NCBI GenBank assembly: GCA_002733715.2
Contig: NVWQ02000021.1
Coordinates: 1 to 62,874 of the forward strand
DNA length: 62,874 bases
Source: Methylophaga sp.
GTDB lineage: Bacteria; Pseudomonadota; Gammaproteobacteria; Nitrosococcales; Methylophagaceae
Direction of reading: 5' to 3'
Below the pieces are notes generated by a model. That model was not told the origin of the DNA and made no database searches. It saw nothing but the letters and a program-made list of their open reading frames with translations. Shown piece by piece: positions 39,965 to 47,194 of this stretch; positions within the stretch are counted from its first letter, which is position 1, and the number at the start of each line of letters is the position of its first letter. The translations under genes and the position numbers were made by a program.

Positions 39965-41101
39965 ATGAAGGTAACAATTCAAAAGAGAAAAGGCAAGGAA
40001 GGCATACTTAATCTAAGGCTTGAGTTCTATCATGGCTACACTAAAAACAGTGAAGGCAAGATTAAGCACCAAAGAGAATATGAAAACTTGAACGGCTTCC
40101 TTTATGCCAAGCCAAAAACACCAGCTGAAAGAACTCACAATAAACAATCATTACAATTAGCTGAGGCAATTAGAGCCAAGAGAGTTGTTGAAGCCCAAAA
40201 TAGTCAACACGGTTTTAAAGATGCTGGCAAAGTGAAAGCTAATTTTATAGATTACTTCCAAAGGTTATGTGATGAAAAAGGGATAAATGGCAGTCAGTCT
40301 AATTATTCAATATGGATCAGCACTTTAAAACACCTTAAATCATTTCATGGAAAGAAGAAGCTAACTTTTGAGCAGATTACTAAGGAATTTGTAGTGGGAT
40401 TTAGAGACTATCTACAAAATGAGCCGATTACCAAAGGGAAAGAAAAACTAAGCCCAAATACTGCAAGCACTTATTTTAGTAAATTCAGAGCCGCTTTAAA
40501 CCAAGCCTTTAAAGATGAAATTATTACAAAGAATCCAATTAAGAACGTTGATCCAATTAAGCTTGTTCAGAATAAGAGAGAATATTTAACACTAGAAGAA
40601 CTGAAAGCGGTAGGTCAAACTGAGTGCCGATATGATGTATTAAAAAGAGCCTTTTTATTCAGTTGCCTTACAGGGTTAAGATGGTCTGATATTCACAAGC
40701 TTACATGGTCTCAATGCCAAGCCTTTGATGGCGGCTATAGAATCACCTTCCACCAGCAAAAAACAGAAGCTTTACAGTATCTTGATATCTCAGATCAGGC
40801 TTTTAAATTGATGGGGCTAGAAAGTGAACCAGATGAAAAGGTTTTTAAGGGACTTAGATATGATGCTTATCATAATTTAGCACTTGCTAAATGGTGTATG
40901 AAAGCAGGCATTACAAAAAACATTACCTTTCATTGTGCAAGGCATACCTTTGCAGTACTACAGCTCACAATGGGAACTGATATTTATACCGTTTCAAAAC
41001 TGCTAGGACATAGTGAACTCAAAACAACCCAAATTTATGCAGATATTATTGATAAAAATAGACAGTTTGCCATGAACAAAATGCCAGATATAGGGCTTTA
41101 A
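39965..41101 (+). CDS. int: Tyrosine recombinase / integrase
   Basis: 378-residue site-specific recombinase. It has an N-terminal arm-type DNA-binding domain (residues 1-85), a SAM-like core-binding domain (about 90-190) and a catalytic domain with Arg239 (TGLRW), Lys266, His323 and Arg326 (HCARHTF), His349 (LGHS) and nucleophile Tyr358 (TQIYAD). The arm and core domains look like the type common in Bacteroidetes elements, a surprise in this genome (impression from memory). The ATG at 39965 is preferred over an upstream in-frame extension that reads into the arm-site region. It lies directly beside its likely attL. Confidence 0.93.
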   Translation: MKVTIQKRKGKEGILNLRLEFYHGYTKNSEGKIKHQREYENLNGFLYAKPKTPAERTHNKQSLQLAEAIRAKRVVEAQNSQHGFKDAGKVKANFIDYFQRLCDEKGINGSQSNYSIWISTLKHLKSFHGKKKLTFEQITKEFVVGFRDYLQNEPITKGKEKLSPNTASTYFSKFRAALNQAFKDEIITKNPIKNVDPIKLVQNKREYLTLEELKAVGQTECRYDVLKRAFLFSCLTGLRWSDIHKLTWSQCQAFDGGYRITFHQQKTEALQYLDISDQAFKLMGLESEPDEKVFKGLRYDAYHNLALAKWCMKAGITKNITFHCARHTFAVLQLTMGTDIYTVSKLLGHSELKTTQIYADIIDKNRQFAMNKMPDIGL

Positions 41102-41103
41102 TT

Positions 41104-41916
41104 ATGGATAGTAATGAAGAAAAGAAGAGCAAGTTAAGGAATACTCAACTTGCAACCATCCTTGTTTTACCGACTTGCAATATTGAGAAAGTGACTGTAT
41201 CTAACCCAAAAGGTTTAGAAGGAAAGCAGACGTTAGAAAACTCAATATTCTTAACACTTAGGCTTAGCGATAGTGAAAGAGACAATATGTTTCTATGTTG
41301 TTTTTTAGAGCAATCGATCAATATATTTAATGTGAACAAGTGGGCTTTTGAGGCAAATATAACCAATTCATCAAGCCCCGCCATGCTAGTAAAAACAGAG
41401 TTAAAAAAACTAAATAAATTCTTTGAGACGGGGAAGCATCAAGCAGGAAAAGCCCACCATTCAAGGTTGGTGACAGAGGATGTATATGATGTGCATACCA
41501 CAAGACTTTATGGCAGGAAATTAAAATTAATAAGACGTGAAAAGTGGAATGATTTAGCAGTAGTGATGAACGATGGAGATCGTTTTTCACTTGAAAGCAT
41601 GGATAATTTCTTTAAAGGTGGAGAGCCACCGAGCAGTAAAGATATTATGGGGAAGATGGAATATTTTAAAGCTAATATAGATTATGTGGTAACGCTTGAG
41701 TGGTATCTGTCTATTGATCTTCAAGTGTTGCTATGGTTAAGAGGCTATTTAGAAAACTTGAATGAATCACAAGACTTTAAAGAGATTTTCTCAAGACGTG
41801 AAAGAGTAAGCCCTATTGAGTTTTTACCAAGAGAAAGCAGAAAGCAGGGTTTCCAGATAGATGACCCATTGCACACTGTACCAGTGCTATATCAAGTATT
41901 AATAGGTGAAACCTGA
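41104..41916 (+). CDS. Unrecognised protein of the mnmE element (270 aa)
   Basis: I do not recognise this protein. It is soluble and mostly charged, with no signal or transmembrane segment. The N-terminal third (residues about 15-60) contains VLPTCNIEKV and hydroxyl-rich beta-like stretches. The C-terminal half contains DYVVTLEWYLSIDLQVLLWLRG. It starts two bases after the integrase stop and ends three bases before the next gene, so it is surely cotranscribed. It might be a regulatory or host-interaction factor. Confidence 0.75.
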   Translation: MDSNEEKKSKLRNTQLATILVLPTCNIEKVTVSNPKGLEGKQTLENSIFLTLRLSDSERDNMFLCCFLEQSINIFNVNKWAFEANITNSSSPAMLVKTELKKLNKFFETGKHQAGKAHHSRLVTEDVYDVHTTRLYGRKLKLIRREKWNDLAVVMNDGDRFSLESMDNFFKGGEPPSSKDIMGKMEYFKANIDYVVTLEWYLSIDLQVLLWLRGYLENLNESQDFKEIFSRRERVSPIEFLPRESRKQGFQIDDPLHTVPVLYQVLIGET

Positions 41917-41918
41917 TT

Positions 41919-42197
41919 ATGAAAATATCATTTACTGACTTTAATGGAGCTTTTATAAATGAAAAAGGCTGTATTGATTGGCATGGGAATAAGGATCAGC
42001 TAGGGTATCTGATTAAGACCTTAAAATCTAAAGGTATTATTACCAGTAAAAACCATATGGAAACAGCAACAAGGGTATTTAAAGCGACTAGTGGAAAAGC
42101 CCTTGATGCTGGTGGTTTAAGTACAAGTGCTGATAACCTTTCAGAAAAGAACAGATTGAGTATGGATACTCTTATTAGTCAAGTTATTGATAGCTGA
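41919..42197 (+). CDS. Small unrecognised protein, weakly RteC-like (92 aa)
   Basis: 92-residue soluble protein. The segment GCIDWHGNKDQLGYLIKTL followed by KSKGII and an ATRVFKATSG stretch recalls the W-G-K-x-x-L pattern at the C-terminal end of RteC-type regulators of Bacteroides conjugative transposons. The similarity is from memory and weak. It lies three bases after the 270-aa gene in the element operon. Confidence 0.7.
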   Translation: MKISFTDFNGAFINEKGCIDWHGNKDQLGYLIKTLKSKGIITSKNHMETATRVFKATSGKALDAGGLSTSADNLSEKNRLSMDTLISQVIDS

Positions 42198-42278
42198 TTG
42201 ATAGCAATGAACTGACAATTCTAATGCTTAACTTCATTGTTTATTATGGACTTTCTTTAATCAGGAAGGCAGAAAACA

Positions 42279-42584
42279 ATGACAGCAATAACACTAGAAT
42301 CACTCCATCATGAAGTTGTTAATTTAGGATCGGCTATTACTAAAGCACTGGCATTTAGTAAAGAGACATTAGACTTTAATGAAACAGCTCAATACACCAA
42401 TCAAAGCAGGTCTTACCTGTATAAGCTCACTTCACAGGGCTTAATTCCTCACTACAAACCTAACGGCAAGAAGATTTATTTTAAGCGTTCAGAGCTAGAT
42501 GAATGGATGCTAAGAAACAAATCTTATTCAAGTGATGAAATAGCTGAGCAAGTAGATAATCACATGGCAGGGGGTTCAAAATGA
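42279..42584 (+). CDS. Excisionase-like helix-turn-helix protein
   Basis: 101-residue protein whose middle (residues about 28-75) is a MerR/excisionase-type winged HTH of the HTH_17 class. LDFNETAQYTNQSRSYLYKL is the helix-turn-helix, and IPHYKPNGKKIYFKRSELDEW is the wing. Such proteins direct excision by tyrosine integrases. It lies four genes from int and overlaps the next gene by four bases (ATGA). AGGAAGG serves as ribosome-binding site. Confidence 0.85.
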   Translation: MTAITLESLHHEVVNLGSAITKALAFSKETLDFNETAQYTNQSRSYLYKLTSQGLIPHYKPNGKKIYFKRSELDEWMLRNKSYSSDEIAEQVDNHMAGGSK

Positions 42585-43069
42585 GCCATATTACAGCCTA
42601 TTATCAGCTTGAGAAACTACCAGAAGCCACCAAAACACAGTTTAATATTAAGTCTAAAGCTAGGCTTGATTGTGTGGCACATTTTAACCTATTAGATGAA
42701 CAGCCATTGAGCCAATTCATTAGCAAAAAGAAGCAGATGTATTTTTACTGTTCAGCACCAGAAAATTATATTATTGCCAATGCTAAAAGAATATCTGATC
42801 TTGGATTAACTCATGGTTCTAAAAACTTATCATCAATTTATATTCCAAATATTGACCACCCTGAATATGGGTATGGTGATTTTGCTAATGACTGTTTACT
42901 ATTCAAGTTAAATAATGATTTAAGTGCTATTGATGTATTTATTATCAAAAATGGCAAGACACTAAAAAGACAATATTTCCAGTTATTCATTGATGGTGAA
43001 CTTGATGATGAAATAGAAGCAATCAAGCAACAGGCTAAGCCTTTCTTTAACTACAAAGATGCACTTTAG
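42581..43069 (+). CDS. Unrecognised protein of the mnmE element (162 aa)
   Basis: 162-residue soluble protein starting in an ATGA overlap with the excisionase-like gene. It has no motif that I recognise. It is rich in beta-prone segments (MYFYCSAPENYI, DVFIIKNGKTLKRQYFQLFIDGEL) and ends with an acidic helix. Such single-domain proteins before phage replication initiators are often single-strand DNA-binding or regulatory, but nothing seen proves this. A weak terminator follows. Confidence 0.75.
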   Translation: MSHITAYYQLEKLPEATKTQFNIKSKARLDCVAHFNLLDEQPLSQFISKKKQMYFYCSAPENYIIANAKRISDLGLTHGSKNLSSIYIPNIDHPEYGYGDFANDCLLFKLNNDLSAIDVFIIKNGKTLKRQYFQLFIDGELDDEIEAIKQQAKPFFNYKDAL

Positions 43070-43083
43070 ACAGAAATAATAAT

Positions 43084-43116
43084 AAGCCCCTGTTAAGTGA
43101 TTTTCAGGGCTATTTA
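43084..43116 (+). terminator. Possible terminator before the element replication gene
   Basis: AGCCCCTG and CAGGGCT form a stem (one bulged C) with a 12-base loop, followed by TATTTATT. The tail is weak, so it may attenuate rather than end transcription of the int-side genes. Confidence 0.5.
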
Positions 43117-43142
43117 TTCATTCTTCTATAGTAAGTGTAATT

Positions 43143-43161
43143 TGTAACAGTTTTGGTTACA
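43143..43161. repeat. Short inverted repeat before the replication initiator
   Basis: TGTAAC and GTTACA flank the seven-base AGTTTTG, six bases before the rep ATG. It may be an operator for autoregulation or part of a rolling-circle origin hairpin. Confidence 0.5.
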
Positions 43162-43166
43162 GCCTC

Positions 43167-44021
43167 ATGTTAGATACAGTTAATTTATGGCTACCACAAA
43201 GCCAAACATCAACAGCCATTCTTAACAAGCTTGAAAGAGTAAAGGAGAGCATAAAAACCAGCACAGGAGAGGTTTCATTTTCTGGTTATCTTGGTAATTA
43301 TCAGGTATCAAGTTTTAATCATGGAATCAGTTTAAAAGGAAGTTTAGCCAAGTATCATTTAGGGGATAACTTTCAAACATTAAGCAGGCAATCAGCACAA
43401 GAGGCCATAGAAAGCTTATCTGATAATCTTGGCATTGATACAAGCAAAGCAGAAGTGAAGCGAGTTGATATTGCTGAAAACTTGATAATGAAGCACCAGC
43501 ACCAAGCTTATTATGATTTGTTGGGAGAATGTAGGAGGTTCAAGCGGCTATCCCAGCCAAAAAGCATTTATTACCAGAATAGCAGCAAGCAGAGCATCTT
43601 TTATAATAAAGTGGCTGAGGGCAAGCATAGAGGGCAAGAATTGCCTAAAGTGTGGGATAATAAACAAGTGCTGAGGTATGAGTACCGATTTATGAAAAAC
43701 CCCGATGATCAGCTTAATATGCCAGTTCTTACAGCTCAAAGCCTTTGTGATGAAATAGTTTATATGAAGATGATTGATGTTTGGTATGAGCATTATCAAA
43801 GTATCAATAAAATTAGATTGCAAGGGTTTACTAAAGATATTATGAGCGATACTAAGTTACTTGAAAAACAGTTGATGTTAAAAGGGCTTGAAGCCTATGG
43901 CGGGGAGCAGGCTTTTTTAGAGTTGATTGATAGAGCAAATAATGAAGGAAAGTTTGATAACAGGATGCAAGCAACAAGGCTTAGAAAAAAATACTCACCA
44001 TCAGCAATAATAAGATTTTAA
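43167..44021 (+). CDS. Filamentous-phage type replication initiator (gene II/X-like)
   Basis: 284-residue protein resembling the phage/plasmid replication proteins of the gene II/X (Phage_CRI) family. It begins MLDTVNLWLPQ, has the Arg-Asp strand (VKRVDIAENL) and the strand LRYEYRFMK, followed by a helical C-terminus; catalytic tyrosines could not be assigned by eye. These proteins nick and religate one strand to start rolling-circle replication. The last codons contain an A-AAA-AAA run at 43985-43991 in the correct phase for a -1 frameshift, which would extend the protein by 32 residues to a stop at 44087. The family assignment rests on sequence impression. Confidence 0.7.
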   Translation: MLDTVNLWLPQSQTSTAILNKLERVKESIKTSTGEVSFSGYLGNYQVSSFNHGISLKGSLAKYHLGDNFQTLSRQSAQEAIESLSDNLGIDTSKAEVKRVDIAENLIMKHQHQAYYDLLGECRRFKRLSQPKSIYYQNSSKQSIFYNKVAEGKHRGQELPKVWDNKQVLRYEYRFMKNPDDQLNMPVLTAQSLCDEIVYMKMIDVWYEHYQSINKIRLQGFTKDIMSDTKLLEKQLMLKGLEAYGGEQAFLELIDRANNEGKFDNRMQATRLRKKYSPSAIIRF

Positions 44022-44089
44022 CTGAAGAATCAGAGCTAATCACAGAGCTAAATGAGAAAGTGAAACAAGCCAAGCTGTTTTACAGGTAG
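43985..44089 (+). other. Possible -1 frameshift extension of the replication initiator
   Basis: Frame zero reads AGA AAA AAA TAC. A -1 slip on A-AAA-AAA continues as ATA CTC ACC and stays open for 32 codons to TAG at 44087-44089, ending KVKQAKLFYR in a helical, charged, protein-like sequence. The -1 frame has a stop immediately upstream and no ATG of its own, so it can only be expressed by frameshifting or from a rare start. Confidence 0.45.
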
Positions 44090-44119
44090 CTAGGCTATCA
44101 ATAAAGGTCAATAATAGTT

Positions 44120-44506
44120 ATGAAATTAAGCCCACAGCACCATCAAGCTATCATCCTGCTATCAGAGGGGTTAAATAATAAAGAAGTGGCTGAAAAGCTA
44201 AGTGTTGCACCTGAAACAGTAAGCAGGTGGAAGGCAGATTTTAACTTTCAAGCAGAACTAAACAAGGTGTTGAAAGCTAACCATGAAGCCCAAAGAGACA
44301 AGCTGAGACATTTAAGCAGTGTTGCTCTGGAAGCCATTGAGGGGGTTATGCTTGATAGCGACACTCCACAGAGAGACAAGCTGACAGCCGCTTTTAAAGT
44401 ATTAGAGATAGCCGAGTTAAAACAGGGTGCAATAGGATCAAGCAATCCTGCTACACTACAACAGCGGCACAGAGAAGCTGAATTACTAGATGCTTATGAG
44501 TTCTAA
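44120..44506 (+). CDS. HTH protein, phage terminase-small-subunit-like
   Basis: 128-residue protein. Its N-terminal 45 residues are a clear helix-turn-helix (LLSEGLNNKEVAEKLSVAPE, then TVSRWK). A long amphipathic helical region follows. This layout matches phBC6A51-type HTH proteins, often annotated near terminases. No large terminase is present. In satellites such proteins can redirect helper packaging, but a transcription or replication role is just as possible. Its stop overlaps the next gene. Confidence 0.7.
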   Translation: MKLSPQHHQAIILLSEGLNNKEVAEKLSVAPETVSRWKADFNFQAELNKVLKANHEAQRDKLRHLSSVALEAIEGVMLDSDTPQRDKLTAAFKVLEIAELKQGAIGSSNPATLQQRHREAELLDAYEF

Positions 44507-44717
44507 CAAAATTGAGCCATTACATAAAGATGTACTAGCCTTTAGGGATAGGATAAACAAAGTTTCAAACAAGGCTTGCTCCCCAATGTTCAAATTTAAT
44601 TATTTTATGGATATAATTTTATCGCTAAAAGAGCTGACAGAAAAAGAAAACAGTTTAAGCAGAAATGATTTTAATGTGATTTTTGCACTAATGAACAGAG
44701 CCATGAGAGAGCTGTAA
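44496..44717 (+). CDS. Small unrecognised protein at the end of the element (73 aa)
   Basis: 73-residue mostly helical protein with SSNKIEPLHKDVLAFRD at the N-terminus. Starts at 44496 (or 44490), overlapping the HTH gene by about ten bases, which suggests translational coupling. No domain is recognised. The 78 bases to attR contain the right-hand TTTACACC motif. Confidence 0.6.
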   Translation: MSSNKIEPLHKDVLAFRDRINKVSNKACSPMFKFNYFMDIILSLKELTEKENSLSRNDFNVIFALMNRAMREL

Positions 44718-44736
44718 AAGCCATCACCTGACAATT

Positions 44737-44752
44737 TTTACACCATTTTTAC
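44737..44752. promoter_or_regulatory. Right-end TTTACACC motif of the element
   Basis: TTTACACCATTTTTAC here is the inverted match of GTAAAAAATGGTGTAAA near the integrase start (39947-39963), with one extra A there. The inverted pair sits just inside the two ends of the element, as integrase arm sites do. Confidence 0.55.
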
Positions 44753-44795
44753 AATATTCTATTTTTAAGCTACTGATCTTATAGATATTGTTACT

Positions 44796-44813
44796 TTCTG
44801 TATCGGTAAATAA
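44796..44813 (+). other. Right attachment site (attR), remnant of an mnmE 3' end
   Basis: TTCTGTATCGGTAAATAA would encode FCIGK-stop, the conserved C-terminus of MnmE, although no mnmE gene precedes it. It matches the attL copy at 15 of 18 bases; the differences are all synonymous third positions. This marks the right end of the element. Confidence 0.85.
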
Positions 44814-44878
44814 AGTCTCTAAATAACGGCATTATTCTTGCTGTAATTTGAATTGAGCATTCATATACGAGAACCCAT

Positions 44879-46324
44879 GTGGAAAAACACTTTAAATTTC
44901 AATTTTCAATCGTTATTTTTTTAATGTTATTGATTGGCTGCTCCAGTATATTTTTTCTGAGCAATATTTATATCACGACCAAAAACATGTATGAACATCC
45001 CTATACGGTGAGCAATAAATTAAAAGAAATAAAAATATTGGTTCACCAGATACACTTAGATAGTGTCTCAATTACTGCCCGTGAAGTTGCTGAAATAGGA
45101 AAAAAAGATGGTCTAAGCAGAGAGGCTCTTCATATTATTGGAGCGCAATATCTTGGCGATGAAGCAGATGTAGAGGCGGTTGAACGCTTATATGATAATT
45201 GGTTAACAGATCGTTTATATGACGATGATATTGGAGATCATGATGAGAAAATACTATTTGAGCAGTTATTACAAGCGATAGCTGTGTTGTCTAATTTTGC
45301 AGACAATAAAGCGGCTGAGCTTTATAACGCTGCAAAAAAAGATGCAATGTTTTATGCAATGTATATTGGCTCGGCATTACTGTTTGCGTCGATTTTATCG
45401 ATTGTTCTTTTGTTGAAAACATTGAAAGGCTTGCGAGCAATGACAGATGATAGCAAGCAATATCGCCACATTATCGATCAAAATGTGATGATTACCGCTA
45501 TTGGAGACGATGGCCTTATTTTTGATATCAGTAATGAGTTAAGTCGATACTTGTCAGTGAGTAAAAAAGAGCTGGTGGGAAGCTCACTTAAAAGTGTCTT
45601 TTTCTCTGATAATGATCAATTTAAAGAGATGTGGCAACAGGTTAACTCAGGTGCGAGCTGGCATGGAGATGTTCAAGTTGTAGGGGGGCAAGATGCTAAA
45701 TGGTTAGGTGTGGATGTATTACCTATGCAAAGTGGAGATTATCGCTATTCTGGTTTTCGTTTATTGGCTCATGATATAACCAGCCGTAAATCATTAGAGA
45801 AAATATCTATAACAGATACGTTAACAGGGTTGTTAAATAGACGAACACTAGATGAAACGCTCACTCGAACAACTAGATTATCAAGTAGGAATAATACGCC
45901 TGTAACCATCGGTATTTTTGATGTCGATTATTTCAAGCAATACAATGATACTTATGGCCATATGGCGGGTGATAAGGTATTAACGCGGTTAGCATCTCTG
46001 GTGAGTAAGATGTTAGCTCGACCTGATGACTATGTGTTTAGAATAGGCGGTGAAGAATTTTGCTTTATTTTTAATTCGAAAACATTGGAGGATTCAAAAG
46101 CATATCTAGAAAAAGTCAGAGAAGCAATTAAAGATATGCGTATTAAGCATGAAGGAAGTGCGGTTAATGAATACGTAACAATATCAATTGGAGCATTATA
46201 TCTTGATGGTAACAATGTGGTTGACAGCACAATATTATTATCTGAGGCCGATGATAATTTATACCGCGCTAAAGAGAATCGTAATTGCACTGTGCAAACT
46301 GAACACAGTGCATTTATTGATTAA
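44879..46324 (+). CDS. Membrane-bound PAS-GGDEF diguanylate cyclase
   Basis: 481-residue protein that probably makes the second messenger cyclic di-GMP. Two transmembrane helices (about residues 8-30 and 158-180) enclose a periplasmic helical sensor region. A PAS domain (about 190-305) and a GGDEF domain (about 310-475) follow. The catalytic motif is GGEEF at 390-394, so the enzyme should be active, and RPDD five residues before it is the inhibitory I-site. The GTG start is weakly supported. It is the first chromosomal gene to the right of attR. Confidence 0.92.
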   Translation: MEKHFKFQFSIVIFLMLLIGCSSIFFLSNIYITTKNMYEHPYTVSNKLKEIKILVHQIHLDSVSITAREVAEIGKKDGLSREALHIIGAQYLGDEADVEAVERLYDNWLTDRLYDDDIGDHDEKILFEQLLQAIAVLSNFADNKAAELYNAAKKDAMFYAMYIGSALLFASILSIVLLLKTLKGLRAMTDDSKQYRHIIDQNVMITAIGDDGLIFDISNELSRYLSVSKKELVGSSLKSVFFSDNDQFKEMWQQVNSGASWHGDVQVVGGQDAKWLGVDVLPMQSGDYRYSGFRLLAHDITSRKSLEKISITDTLTGLLNRRTLDETLTRTTRLSSRNNTPVTIGIFDVDYFKQYNDTYGHMAGDKVLTRLASLVSKMLARPDDYVFRIGGEEFCFIFNSKTLEDSKAYLEKVREAIKDMRIKHEGSAVNEYVTISIGALYLDGNNVVDSTILLSEADDNLYRAKENRNCTVQTEHSAFID

Positions 46325-46327
46325 TTA

Positions 46328-46678
46328 TTAGGGCGAAAAGGAAGAGCCACAACCACAAGTGGTCGTTGCATTGGGGTTGCGAATAACAAACTGTGACCCT
46401 TCGACGCCATCAGAATAATCGATTTCAGCACCGACTAAGTATTGATAACTCGTAGGATCAATCAATAGCGTTACGCCACCATTTTCTACTTGAGTGTCAT
46501 CTTCATTAACATCTTCTTCAAAGGTGAAACCATATTGAAAACCAGAACAACCGCCACCGGTGATAAACACGCGTAATTTAAGCTGGTCATTACCTTCTTC
46601 TTCAATTAGTGTACTGACTTTCTTGGCTGCCGCATCAGTAAAGTTGACGGGGCTAGGCATTTCAATTTCATTACCCAT
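46328..46678 (-). CDS. erpA: Iron-sulfur cluster insertion protein ErpA
   Basis: A-type carrier that delivers Fe-S clusters to target proteins. The 116-residue protein has the three cluster cysteines in [11 protein letters not shown] and [11 protein letters not shown] start at ATG 46678 ([10 protein letters not shown]), with GGAG upstream, rather than an in-frame TTG at 46690. It is last of an argC-DUF6776-bactofilin-erpA series on the minus strand, an order seen in other gammaproteobacteria. Confidence 0.95.
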   Translation of the reverse strand: MGNEIEMPSPVNFTDAAAKKVSTLIEEEGNDQLKLRVFITGGGCSGFQYGFTFEEDVNEDDTQVENGGVTLLIDPTSYQYLVGAEIDYSDGVEGSQFVIRNPNATTTCGCGSSFSP

Positions 46679-46730
46679 GGGGAACTCCAAATTTAGTTCT
46701 AATTAGCACCATTATCCAAGACTGAGTAAT

Positions 46731-47183
46731 TTAGTCAAGATTATCTTTGTTTTCGAGTTGAAGAGCATCATCACTATTTGTATTTACGTCGTTCTCAACG
46801 CTGAGTATTTTATCATCTTTTGAGACATGGATAAGCTGACCGTTGACCTCACACCCCGTCACCATTTCAAGTAGCCGATAATAAACGGTGCCATTTATTT
46901 TAGCGTTAGCAGCAAGCTCAATATGTTGCGACGAATAAACATTGCCGGTAATGGTGCCATTAACAATTAAATTAGGTACTCTAATTTCACCCTCAATAAC
47001 GCTCTTTTCACTTAATGTCAGCACTGATTTTGTATCACCAGTGGCATTGATATTGCCAGCCACACTGCCATCAATTCGTAGACCTCCACTGAAGCTGACA
47101 TTTCCTTTGATATGTGTATATTGGCCGATCAATGTATCAATACGTGTAGCTTTACTTCTTTTCTGAGTATTTTTATTAAACAT
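46731..47183 (-). CDS. Bactofilin (cytoskeletal beta-helix protein)
   Basis: 150-residue protein with the bactofilin signature RIDTLIGQYTHIKGNVSFSG and GGLRIDGSVAGNI, forming a right-handed beta-helix that polymerises into filaments and organises cell shape or envelope enzymes. The start is likely MFNKNTQ (47183). An alternative ATG at 47198 overlaps the upstream stop as ATGA. The tail is acidic and disordered. Confidence 0.92.
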   Translation of the reverse strand: MFNKNTQKRSKATRIDTLIGQYTHIKGNVSFSGGLRIDGSVAGNINATGDTKSVLTLSEKSVIEGEIRVPNLIVNGTITGNVYSSQHIELAANAKINGTVYYRLLEMVTGCEVNGQLIHVSKDDKILSVENDVNTNSDDALQLENKDNLD

Positions 47184-47194
47184 ATATCGTCTCT

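Larger units (their letters stand above)
39805..44813 (+). mobile_element. 5-kb integrative element inserted in mnmE
   Basis: Between the two att copies lie an integrase, two unrecognised genes, an excisionase-like gene, another unrecognised gene, a gene II/X-type replication initiator, a terminase-small-like HTH gene and a small unrecognised gene, all on the plus strand and tightly spaced. Base composition and codon use look more A/T-rich in third positions than the flanking housekeeping genes (by eye). No capsid, Zot-like, relaxase, type IV secretion, toxin or resistance gene was found. It is probably a satellite or a self-replicating integrative element. Confidence 0.8.

Noticed and set aside
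39805-44813. Complete filamentous prophage
   Set aside because: No Zot-like ATPase, coat or adsorption protein genes are visible; only the replication protein resembles that group.
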